This document shows, in pieces, positions 43,505-50,799 of a DNA stretch of 64,000 bases (positions within the stretch are counted from its first letter, which is position 1; every line of letters starts with the position of its first letter). The DNA comes from Pelotalea chapellei. Its GTDB lineage: Bacteria; Desulfobacterota; Desulfuromonadia; Geobacterales; Pseudopelobacteraceae. Both the position numbers and the translations under genes were made by a program. Where the stretch lies: the NCBI RefSeq assembly GCF_018531195.1, contig NZ_JAHDYS010000007.1:154011-218010 (forward strand), given 5' to 3'. Below the pieces are notes generated by a model that made no database searches, was not told where the DNA came from, and worked only from the letters and a program-made list of their open reading frames with translations.

Positions 43505-45337
43505 ATGACGGCAAAAGGGCAGACCCTTGAAGATCAGGTACAGGAACTGGCACTCCGGGTACAAGCACTGGAAGGCAGCCTCGAGAAGTTGACCGCCCGG
43601 CTCGCTCAGGCCACACCAGTTGAATTAGCATCCGCACAAACTGAGGTAAAAACCAGACTGCCTCCGGTGCTGGACGAACCGGCCGACGTATCTGAGGAAA
43701 TGCTGAGCTGGGCTGGCCGCAACGCCCTCCTGCCGCGTGTATCCACCATCTGTTTTCTGCTCGTTGTGGCGCTGATCCTGAGAACCATCACGGACAGCGG
43801 AATGATCAACAAGCTTTTCGGTTCTGCCCTTGGGATGGGTTTTGCTGCCACCCTGATGATTGTGGGATGGCAGAGATATGCTCGTTCCAGCCCGCTTGCT
43901 CCGGTGTTTGCGGCCTGCGGCGCCATCCTCATGGCCACCATAGTGGTAGAGACCCACACCCACTTCAAATCGTTGCCCCTGGTACCTGCTTACCTTACTC
44001 TCATGGTTACGGGCATCGGTATGGCTTTTATCAGTCGCCGATTCAACGCATTCACCCCCATCTCATTCGGTATCCTTGGCATGTGCCTGGCCGGTGCGGC
44101 CATTGACTATCCTCATCCACATTTTCCCTATCTCTCCCTGGTACTATGGACGGCAAACCTGCTCGGCTTCATGGCCGCCAGACTCAAACGCTGCTCCTGG
44201 CTGCGCTGGATCGTAATGCTGGTCAGCATGGTCATGCTGCAGCTGTGGGCATTTCGCATAGGAGTGGCTCTACGCCAGGGAATCCAGCCACCTCCCGAAC
44301 TGGCGGCTTCATTGTTTTTGCCGGTCCTGGGAGTGTTTGCCCTGACCTACCTGCTGCTTGCATTGTTCGGCATCATTCAGAGCGGGACCGAGCGGGTTTC
44401 ACGCTTTGATCAGTCCCTGCCGGTCATCAACGTACTCTGGGCTTTTTCATCAGCCTTTTGTGCCATGTATACCAAGGACACCCCTCTTCTTGCACTCGGG
44501 ATAGTGGGAATTATGGTAGCACTTCTCCATCTGGGAGCAAGTTTCTGGCTGGCCCGGCGCGCTGTCATTGGTGTACCGGGAACCGCTGCGTTTACCTTTG
44601 CCTGCGGCGCATTGCTGGCACTGGCTCTCCCGGTGGCAACGGGCAAACTCATTCTTTCACTGCCCGCGCTCTCTCTGATTGGCATCTTCATGGCCATCTT
44701 TTCACGGGAGTGGAATAACGGCTCGGTGCGCGCAGTCACCTATCTCTTCCACATCTACTCTTGCGCCGCACTCTTCGTAGCGGTGCGAGGCGATAGCCCC
44801 CAACAGATGGATGCCGTCAACATCCTGCCGGCCATCCTGCTTTCCTGCATCATGGTGTACCAATATCTATGGTGCCGCTGGTGGCCCCCTCCCCCCGGCT
44901 CATCCATCCTCTTCAAGCTGGATGAAGAAGATCGCAGCGCTGTGATGCTGTTGCTTGCCGGTTTACTGTGCGGCTTCCTTGCCATGCGCATTGGAATTTT
45001 TCAGGTGGTACAGCTTACTGCCGGAGCAGGTCGTGAAGAGATTTTCCGGTGCGCCCAGTCGGTGCTGATTAATGGGGCTGCCGTGTTCCTGATGGTGTGG
45101 GGGTTTATGCGACGGGACCGGGAAATCCGGAATGTAGCGATAATGGTGACATTAATAGGGGCGGGAAAAGTTTTCCTGTACGATCTGCTTGGCACCCACG
45201 GGCTGCCGCTGGTCTGCAGTGTCTTTTCCTTCGGTGCGGCAGCGGCGGTGGAATCGGTCGTGCTTGGCAAGTGGCCAAAAACGGAGATAAAACCAGTACA
45301 GGATCTGGCGGCCGCCAATGAGACGGTGAACGAGTAG
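43505..45337 (+). CDS. DUF2339-like polytopic membrane protein
   Basis: 610 aa. A short coiled-coil start (TLEDQVQELALRVQALEGSL) is followed by about 17-20 membrane helices. ELLSWAGRNALLPRVS-like beginning (LSWAGRNALLPRVSTICF) and LRTITDSGMINK recall DUF2339 proteins. No known catalytic motif. ATG 43505 is chosen: GGAGG lies 9 bases upstream, whereas an in-frame TTG at 43463 has none. It starts 45 bases after the NrfD-like gene, so it may belong to the cbc operon, but no role in electron transfer is known. Confidence 0.75.
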   Translation: MTAKGQTLEDQVQELALRVQALEGSLEKLTARLAQATPVELASAQTEVKTRLPPVLDEPADVSEEMLSWAGRNALLPRVSTICFLLVVALILRTITDSGMINKLFGSALGMGFAATLMIVGWQRYARSSPLAPVFAACGAILMATIVVETHTHFKSLPLVPAYLTLMVTGIGMAFISRRFNAFTPISFGILGMCLAGAAIDYPHPHFPYLSLVLWTANLLGFMAARLKRCSWLRWIVMLVSMVMLQLWAFRIGVALRQGIQPPPELAASLFLPVLGVFALTYLLLALFGIIQSGTERVSRFDQSLPVINVLWAFSSAFCAMYTKDTPLLALGIVGIMVALLHLGASFWLARRAVIGVPGTAAFTFACGALLALALPVATGKLILSLPALSLIGIFMAIFSREWNNGSVRAVTYLFHIYSCAALFVAVRGDSPQQMDAVNILPAILLSCIMVYQYLWCRWWPPPPGSSILFKLDEEDRSAVMLLLAGLLCGFLAMRIGIFQVVQLTAGAGREEIFRCAQSVLINGAAVFLMVWGFMRRDREIRNVAIMVTLIGAGKVFLYDLLGTHGLPLVCSVFSFGAAAAVESVVLGKWPKTEIKPVQDLAAANETVNE

Positions 45338-45387
45338 GCAATTTGTAGGGTGAAATATACAGGCTACTGCGAATAAATCGCACAAAA

Positions 45388-45413
45388 AAAGCCCTTGAGT
45401 TCTCAAGGGCTTT
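45388..45413 (-). terminator. terminator for tRNA-Leu
   Basis: GCCCTTGAG/CTCAAGGGC stem followed on the minus strand by seven T; about 50 bases downstream of the tRNA and also at the end of the DUF2339 gene. Confidence 0.85.
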
Positions 45414-45465
45414 GCTTCTTCGATGGACACCTACGGACTATCCCGGAAGGTCCTTTGCTATTTAG

Positions 45466-45552
45466 TGGTGCCGAGAACTGGAATCGAACCAGCACACCCT
45501 TTCGAGTACCAGAACCTGAATCTGGCGCGTCTACCAATTCCGCCACCTCGGC
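45466..45552 (-). tRNA. tRNA-Leu (CAG)
   Basis: 87 bases including an encoded CCA. Acceptor GCCGAGG pairs with TCTCGGC; discriminator A. The anticodon arm is CCAGA-TTCAGGT-TCTGG with anticodon CAG (reads CUG). A long class II variable arm (TACTCGAAAGGGTGT) and the T-arm CTGG-TTCGATT-CCAG confirm leucine type. It lies on the minus strand between plus-strand protein genes. Its anticodon differs from the CTC specifier of the leuA T-box, so the sensed isoacceptor is probably another tRNA-Leu. Confidence 0.97.
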
Positions 45553-45681
45553 AACGAAGAAATTATATAACATTGACCTGATACTAATGCAAGAAAAAAA
45601 TCAGGTTATTCCCTTGCCATATTCAGTTGTGATTTGGTACAGTTAGAACTTAACTTTAATTATAGGAATACAGCACAATAT

Positions 45682-48168
45682 ATGAATTTGCTTGCCGTTG
45701 AAAAACCAGCCCGCTACATGGGCGGAGAAATGGGTTCTGTCAGAAAAACCGTAGCGGAACTCCGTATTGCCCTTGCTTTTCCCGATGTATATGAAGTCGG
45801 CATGAGTCATCTTGGACTGCGCGTCCTGTATCAGATACTTAACTCAGCCGAAGACATTGCTGCAGAACGTGTTTTTGCCCCCTGGCCCGATATGGAACGC
45901 CAGATGAAGGCGGACGGCGATCGCCTAGCCACTCTGGAAACAGCGACTCCTCTCGCTGAGTGCGACCTGGTCGGATTCACTCTTCAGTACGAACTTTCCT
46001 ACACCAATATCCTCTCCATGCTGCGTCTTGCCGCCATACCCCTGCTGGCAGCCGAGCGCAACGCCTCTCACCCACTGATTATTGCCGGCGGTCCCTGTGC
46101 CTATAACCCCGAACCACTGGCACCTTTTTTTGATGCAGTGCTGCTGGGTGACGGTGAGGAAGCGATTCTGGAAGTAGCTGCCGCCGTACTGGAGTCCAAG
46201 CGACTCGGAGAGGACCGGGCAGCCCAACTGGAACGCCTGGCTGCCATTGAAGGAATGTACATCCCCGCCTTCTTTGTGCCGAGCTACAATGATGACGGCA
46301 CGGTATCGAAGATCATCCCTGTCAAGCCGGAACAGGCCAGAGTGCGCCGCCGTTTTTTGAGTAACCTGGACGAAGCCCCCTACCCGACCGAGCCGGTCGT
46401 CCCTTTTATGAAGACGGTTCATGATCGTGTTGCGGTGGAGATCGCACGCGGCTGTACTCGCGGGTGCCGCTTCTGCCAGGCCGGTTATATCTACCGTCCA
46501 CTCAGAGAGCGTTCCCCCGAGACGATTCTGAGCCATGTACAAAAATCGCTGCGCGCCACCGGTTATGACGAAATCTCGCTCCTCTCGCTTTCCACCGGCG
46601 ACTACTCCTGTATTTCGCCGCTGATCAGCGAAATGATGTCCCGTTATGCCCATAACCGGATTGCGGTATCCCTTCCGTCGCTACGGGTCGGCACACTGAC
46701 CGAGGGCTTGATCGAAGACATCAAGAAAGTTCGCAAGACCGGCTTCACCCTGGCACCCGAGGCGGGCAGCGAAAGAATGCGGCGAGTAATCAATAAAGGT
46801 ATTACAGAGGAAGATCTTCTGGAAACTGCCTTTAACGTTTATCAAGCTGGCTGGCGGACCATCAAGCTCTATTTCATGATTGGGTTACCCGGAGAAACAG
46901 TCGAGGATGTTACCCAGATTGCCGCGCTGGCCCGCCAAGTAAAAAACCAGGGTAAACTCTCCGGCAATCCGGGTGAAGTCAATGTTGCGGTCAGCACTTT
47001 TGTCCCCAAGGCCCATACCCCTTTTCAGTGGGAGCCCCAGATCTCAACGGATGAGGTACTGGACCGCCAGTACCAGCTGCACACAGAGCTAAAGCAGCGC
47101 AAGCTTCGCTTTAAATGGCAGGATGCGCCGCTCTCTTTCCTGGAGGGCGTCTTTGCCCGCGGCGATCGCCGGCTGGCAGCAGTGTTGATCCAGGCCGTTG
47201 ATCTCGGCTGCCGCTTTGATGGCTGGAGAGAACATTTCTCTCAGGAACGCTGGCAGCAGGCATTCCAAAAATGCGGCGTGCAGCCGGAATGGTACCTGCG
47301 CCGCCGGGAAACCAGTGAAATTCTCCCCTGGGACCACCTGGACTGCGGCGTGACACGCGATTTTCTGCTTGCTGAGCGCGAAAATGCTCTCAAGGAAGCT
47401 GCAACGCCGGATTGCCGTTTTGGCCGGTGCAGCGCCTGCGGCGTCTGTGATTTTACCAGTGTGACCAACAAGCTCTCAACTGATGCAACTATTTCTGCAG
47501 AAACCGCTTCGGAAGCAGCTGATGAGAATGCAGTTCGGGTACGCCTTCGTTTTTCAAAAACAGATGCCATGCGTTACCTGAGCCACCTGGAACTTTTAAC
47601 TGTTTTCACCCGCGCGGTCAGTCGTGGTGAGGTGCCCATCCTCTTTTCACAAGGATTCCATCCTCACCCTCGTTTTTCTTTTGCCACCGCCACCTCGGTA
47701 GGAGTTGAATCCACCGCCGAATACATGGATATGGTAGTTGCTGCGGGCATGGGCGCCGACGAAATAAAATATCGCCTGAATGAAGCTCTTCCTGCGGGCA
47801 TTGCGATAATGGAAGCAGCTTTGATCGACGTTAAAACACCAGCGCTTTCCACCCTCATTGAAGCGACTCGCTACCGAATAATCTTTGATTCACTATGGTC
47901 TGAGAAACTCCCGGACCTATGTGTGCAATTTATGGCACATGACAGTTTCGTCATACAACGGACCAAGAAAAAAGGTGAAGTTCAGACCGTTGATCTGCGC
48001 AAGGAAGTTTTTTTACTAAGCGCGTCCGGCTCCGCACTTGACTTGGTAGCAGGCAGAGGTAAACCTTTGGAGTTTGCCAGAGCCATATCCGGTAACCCGG
48101 AACTCCAGTCAGATGATGTTCGCATCCAAAAACTGGAAGTGCACTTTACTGCCGTTCATACTATTTAA
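45682..48168 (+). CDS. fused B12-binding-type radical SAM protein and DUF2344 protein (TIGR03960 + TIGR03936)
   Basis: About 828 aa. The N-terminal part (to about 200) resembles a B12-binding Rossmann domain (FPDVYEVGMSHLGLRVLY, AGGPCAYNPEPLAPFFDAVL) but has no DxHxxG motif. The radical SAM core has IARGCTRGCRFCQAGYIYRP, with the CxxxCxxC cluster motif, and YFMIGLPGETVEDV. A C-terminal Cys-rich spot (CRFGRCSACGVCDF) precedes a DUF2344 domain beginning VRLRFSKTDAMRYLSHLEL and ending with FHPHPRFSFATATSVG. In other bacteria these are two neighbouring genes just before rng and rplU-rpmA, as partly retained here. Function unknown; possible rRNA or tRNA modification. I start at ATG 45682, though a longer frame opens at 45634. 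Confidence 0.88.
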   Translation: MNLLAVEKPARYMGGEMGSVRKTVAELRIALAFPDVYEVGMSHLGLRVLYQILNSAEDIAAERVFAPWPDMERQMKADGDRLATLETATPLAECDLVGFTLQYELSYTNILSMLRLAAIPLLAAERNASHPLIIAGGPCAYNPEPLAPFFDAVLLGDGEEAILEVAAAVLESKRLGEDRAAQLERLAAIEGMYIPAFFVPSYNDDGTVSKIIPVKPEQARVRRRFLSNLDEAPYPTEPVVPFMKTVHDRVAVEIARGCTRGCRFCQAGYIYRPLRERSPETILSHVQKSLRATGYDEISLLSLSTGDYSCISPLISEMMSRYAHNRIAVSLPSLRVGTLTEGLIEDIKKVRKTGFTLAPEAGSERMRRVINKGITEEDLLETAFNVYQAGWRTIKLYFMIGLPGETVEDVTQIAALARQVKNQGKLSGNPGEVNVAVSTFVPKAHTPFQWEPQISTDEVLDRQYQLHTELKQRKLRFKWQDAPLSFLEGVFARGDRRLAAVLIQAVDLGCRFDGWREHFSQERWQQAFQKCGVQPEWYLRRRETSEILPWDHLDCGVTRDFLLAERENALKEAATPDCRFGRCSACGVCDFTSVTNKLSTDATISAETASEAADENAVRVRLRFSKTDAMRYLSHLELLTVFTRAVSRGEVPILFSQGFHPHPRFSFATATSVGVESTAEYMDMVVAAGMGADEIKYRLNEALPAGIAIMEAALIDVKTPALSTLIEATRYRIIFDSLWSEKLPDLCVQFMAHDSFVIQRTKKKGEVQTVDLRKEVFLLSASGSALDLVAGRGKPLEFARAISGNPELQSDDVRIQKLEVHFTAVHTI

Positions 48169-48191
48169 TTTTATATACTAGGGGCTTAACC

Positions 48192-49712
48192 ATGGGTACT
48201 GAACTGGTCATCAATGCCACTTCTCATGAGACACGCATAGCGTTGATTGAAAATGGCACAATCGCCGAGCTCCACATCGAGCGGACTCGGGAAAAAGGAA
48301 TCGTCGGCAACATCTACAAGGGGCGCGTCATCAGGGTTCTTCCTGGAATGCAGGCGGCCTTCGTGGATATAGGCTTGGAAAAGGCTGCTTTCCTGTACGT
48401 AGCCGATGTTTTTGACGCACTTGAAGAATACGAATCACTGCTTTATGACGGCAAGAAAGAGCATGAGCCAGGAGGCGAACCACACGCGACCCACCCGGAC
48501 TTCAAGCCTCTGCACCCAATCGAGGAACTGCTGCAGGAAGGTCAGGAGCTGCTGGTCCAGGTATCAAAGGAGCCGATTGGCACCAAAGGTGCGCGCATCA
48601 CCTCCCATATCTCTTTGCCGGGACGACACCTTGTTTACATGCCGACAGTTGACCATGTAGGGATTTCACGTCGAATTGAGGATGAAGTTGAGCGCGAACG
48701 TTTGCGCGAGGCAGTGGAACGGCTCAAGCAGCCCGGCTCCGGTTATATCGTCAGGACCGTGTCAGAAGGTAAGAGCGAAGAGGATCTTCTCTCTGACATG
48801 CAGTATCTGTCCACCCTATGGGATGAAATCGTAAAACGCAGGGAAAAAAGCGCAGTTCCTTCTCTGATCCATTCCGACCTGGACGTGATTCAAAAGGTAG
48901 TGCGGGATATCGTTACCGAGCAGGTCGACAAGATCATAGTTGATTCAAAGCCGGATCATGACCGTATCGTGCAGTTCATCACCACGTTCATGCCGAAGAT
49001 GAAATATTCAATCGAACTCTACGAAGACGAAGAACCCATCTTTGATCATTACGGGCTGGAAGTTGAGATCAGCCGTGCCCTGGGGCGCAAGGTATGGCTC
49101 AAGTCGGGCGGCTACATAATCATTGAACAGACCGAGGCACTGACTGCTGTCGACGTCAACACCGGGCGCTTTGTCGGTAAGCACAACCTGGAAGATACCA
49201 TCCTCAAGACTAATCTCGAAGCTGTCAAAGAAATTGCGTACCAGTTGCGGTTGCGCAATATTGGCGGCATCATCATTATTGACTTTATTGATATGGAAAA
49301 AGAGGTCAACCGCGAAAAGGTTTTTGGCGCCTTGGAAGAGGCGTTGAAATCAGACAAATCCAAAACAAATATCTTAAAGATATCCGAGCTCGGACTAGTA
49401 GAAATGACTCGTAAACGGGTGCGGGAAAGCATTGGCCGCATGATGTGCGAGCCCTGCCTCTATTGCGAAGGACGAGGATACATCAAATCAAAAACCACGG
49501 TATGCCATGAAATTTTCAGGGAACTTCGCCGGGAAATGCTGGATATACGTGGCGTCAAGGCCACCGTATCGGTGCATCCGCAAGTGGCTGACCTTCTCTA
49601 TGACGAAGAGCGGCGTGGGCTGGAAGAACTAGAAAAAAAATTCAAGAAGCGGATTACGGTGCGGGCCAAGCCTGGTTTCCATCAGGAGCAGTTTGAAATT
49701 CTGATCAACTGA
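48192..49712 (+). CDS. rng: ribonuclease G
   Basis: 506 aa, RNase E/G family endoribonuclease acting in 16S rRNA 5' maturation and mRNA decay. Starts TELVINATSHETRIALIENG, then an S1 domain with REKGIVGNIYKGRVIRVLPG and MQAAFVDIGLEKAAFLYV; the catalytic domain shows EQTEALTAVDVNTGRFVG (Mg-binding Asp) and IIIIDFIDM (second Asp), and the zinc link is CEPCLYCEGRG. No long C-terminal degradosome scaffold, so G rather than E type. An insertion of about 25 residues follows YESLLYDGKKEHEPGG. Follows the radical SAM gene by 23 bases. Confidence 0.94.
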   Translation: MGTELVINATSHETRIALIENGTIAELHIERTREKGIVGNIYKGRVIRVLPGMQAAFVDIGLEKAAFLYVADVFDALEEYESLLYDGKKEHEPGGEPHATHPDFKPLHPIEELLQEGQELLVQVSKEPIGTKGARITSHISLPGRHLVYMPTVDHVGISRRIEDEVERERLREAVERLKQPGSGYIVRTVSEGKSEEDLLSDMQYLSTLWDEIVKRREKSAVPSLIHSDLDVIQKVVRDIVTEQVDKIIVDSKPDHDRIVQFITTFMPKMKYSIELYEDEEPIFDHYGLEVEISRALGRKVWLKSGGYIIIEQTEALTAVDVNTGRFVGKHNLEDTILKTNLEAVKEIAYQLRLRNIGGIIIIDFIDMEKEVNREKVFGALEEALKSDKSKTNILKISELGLVEMTRKRVRESIGRMMCEPCLYCEGRGYIKSKTTVCHEIFRELRREMLDIRGVKATVSVHPQVADLLYDEERRGLEELEKKFKKRITVRAKPGFHQEQFEILIN

Positions 49713-49730
49713 TCGGCTCTTAAAATGACT

Positions 49731-49777
49731 AAACGACAAGAGGCGGGAGAATTTATTTCTCCCGCCTCTTGTCGTTT
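49731..49777. repeat. perfect 21-bp inverted repeat between convergent rng and RHH genes
   Basis: The arm at 49731-49751 is repeated inverted at 49757-49777 around a TTTAT loop. The stem includes GAGGCGGGAGAA. No U-tract follows on either strand, but it probably ends transcription of rng or acts as an RNase barrier. Confidence 0.8.
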
Positions 49778-49803
49778 ACTTCACTCAATTGAGCCTGAGC
49801 GAA

Positions 49804-49989
49804 TCAGGCAGCCTTACGCTCGCTGTCGATGCGATCATAATTTGCCGCAAAAAATTCCATCGCTTCACGCATGATATCAGAGATACTCAAATGAGTCCTC
49901 TCCATGATGTTTTCCAGATGTTCACGCTCTTCGTCGCTGATTCTCATCGAAATAACATTGTACCTCGGATTCTCTCTCATTCTTCCCAT
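49804..49989 (-). CDS. ribbon-helix-helix (CopG-like) small protein
   Basis: 61 aa. The N-terminal RYNVISMRISDEEREHLENI matches the RHH beta strand and first helix, followed by HLSISDIMREAMEFFAANYD for the second helix. It is likely a dimeric DNA-binding repressor or antitoxin. No toxin gene of obvious type lies next to it. ATG 49989 has TTAAAAAAGGAGG-type purines upstream (AAAAGGAGGAAACAGTC on the minus strand), a strong ribosome site. Confidence 0.8.
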   Translation of the reverse strand: MGRMRENPRYNVISMRISDEEREHLENIMERTHLSISDIMREAMEFFAANYDRIDSERKAA

Positions 49990-50422
49990 GACTGTTTCCT
50001 CCTTTTTTATTGACTTGTATGATTTTTGTGCTGTTCATTTTGAACATTGATTCTGCTTATTATGCCACAACCATGCCAAGCCGAATAAAAAGAAGTTTAT
50101 GTAAAAAATTCAACAACTTATTAAATAAGATAATATTAATCTTTTAAAGTATACGGAAAATATGTGCTAAATTTGGCACACATGTGGCCAAAAGTATACA
50201 CAATTTTGTAACAACCAAAGATGACTTACACCCTCCTTCAGGAATGTACGAAATACCTATAATCCAGTTCCCCGGTAATCCCTTTCGCAGGCCCCTTGAG
50301 AGTCCCCCTCTTGGTGCGACCAACGCACCCCGACCTTCGTTCCTGACTGTTTAAAACCCAAACCCACTCTTCAAATGCCGGTTTTCCAGATAGCGATATA
50401 CTTATGTAGGGAGGAATTAACC
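49990..50422. other. 433-base intergenic region with two overlapping sigma54-like motifs
   Basis: AT-rich region between divergent RHH and 119-aa genes. At 50174-50188 the plus strand reads TGGCACACATGTGGC, matching the GG-N10-GC geometry of -24/-12 promoters. Its complement over nearly the same bases (TGGCCACATGTGTGC) fits the same geometry in the other direction. The -12 element lacks the preferred TTGC. TATGTGCTAAATTTGGCACACAT also gives partial dyad symmetry. No open reading frame with a ribosome site was found inside the region. Confidence 0.4.
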
Positions 50423-50782
50423 ATGACAGAGAAACGATGTGGAGTATGCAGAAGAGAGGCGTGCGGGTGGCAAATTGCTCCAGCAGACGGAGATCCGATA
50501 GCTGCACTTAAGAAGCAGGGAGTTGATCTGGAAGATTCTTCATCCGTAGCTGCCGCAATCGATGAAAAGAAAATCCTTTTACAGCGAAACCATGAAAAAC
50601 TGGAGGTTCAGCACTCCTTTGGAGTCTCGCCCGAATTAAATGTAAATGCCGAATTGGAAGCACTGATAAAGGAAGGGCATTGGCTGATGAACCAACTCAC
50701 CATCCTTGGAGTCCCGGAAAAGGAAATTGAAGACATGTTGCACAAGGGGGGACTGCATTACCCCAACTGGGGAGCAGAATAG
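50423..50782 (+). CDS. 119-aa hypothetical protein
   Basis: Begins MTEKRCGVCRREACGWQI with a Cys-rich start (CxxCxxxxC) that could bind metal or Fe-S; the rest is helical and charged, with ALKKQGVDLEDSSSV, EKKILLQRNHEKLEVQHSFG and LNAELEALIKEGHWLMNQL-like stretches. ATG 50423 follows GGGAGGAATTAACC, a strong site. The stop is 17 bases from the end of the convergent hydrogenase-like regulator gene. Not recognised. Confidence 0.78.
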   Translation: MTEKRCGVCRREACGWQIAPADGDPIAALKKQGVDLEDSSSVAAAIDEKKILLQRNHEKLEVQHSFGVSPELNVNAELEALIKEGHWLMNQLTILGVPEKEIEDMLHKGGLHYPNWGAE

Positions 50783-50799
50783 CCTCTGCGACACCTCGT

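Noticed and set aside
49804..50782. Toxin-antitoxin pair (RHH protein plus 119-aa protein)
   Set aside because: The two genes are divergent and 430 bases apart, and the 119-aa protein has no RelE, PIN or MazF features.
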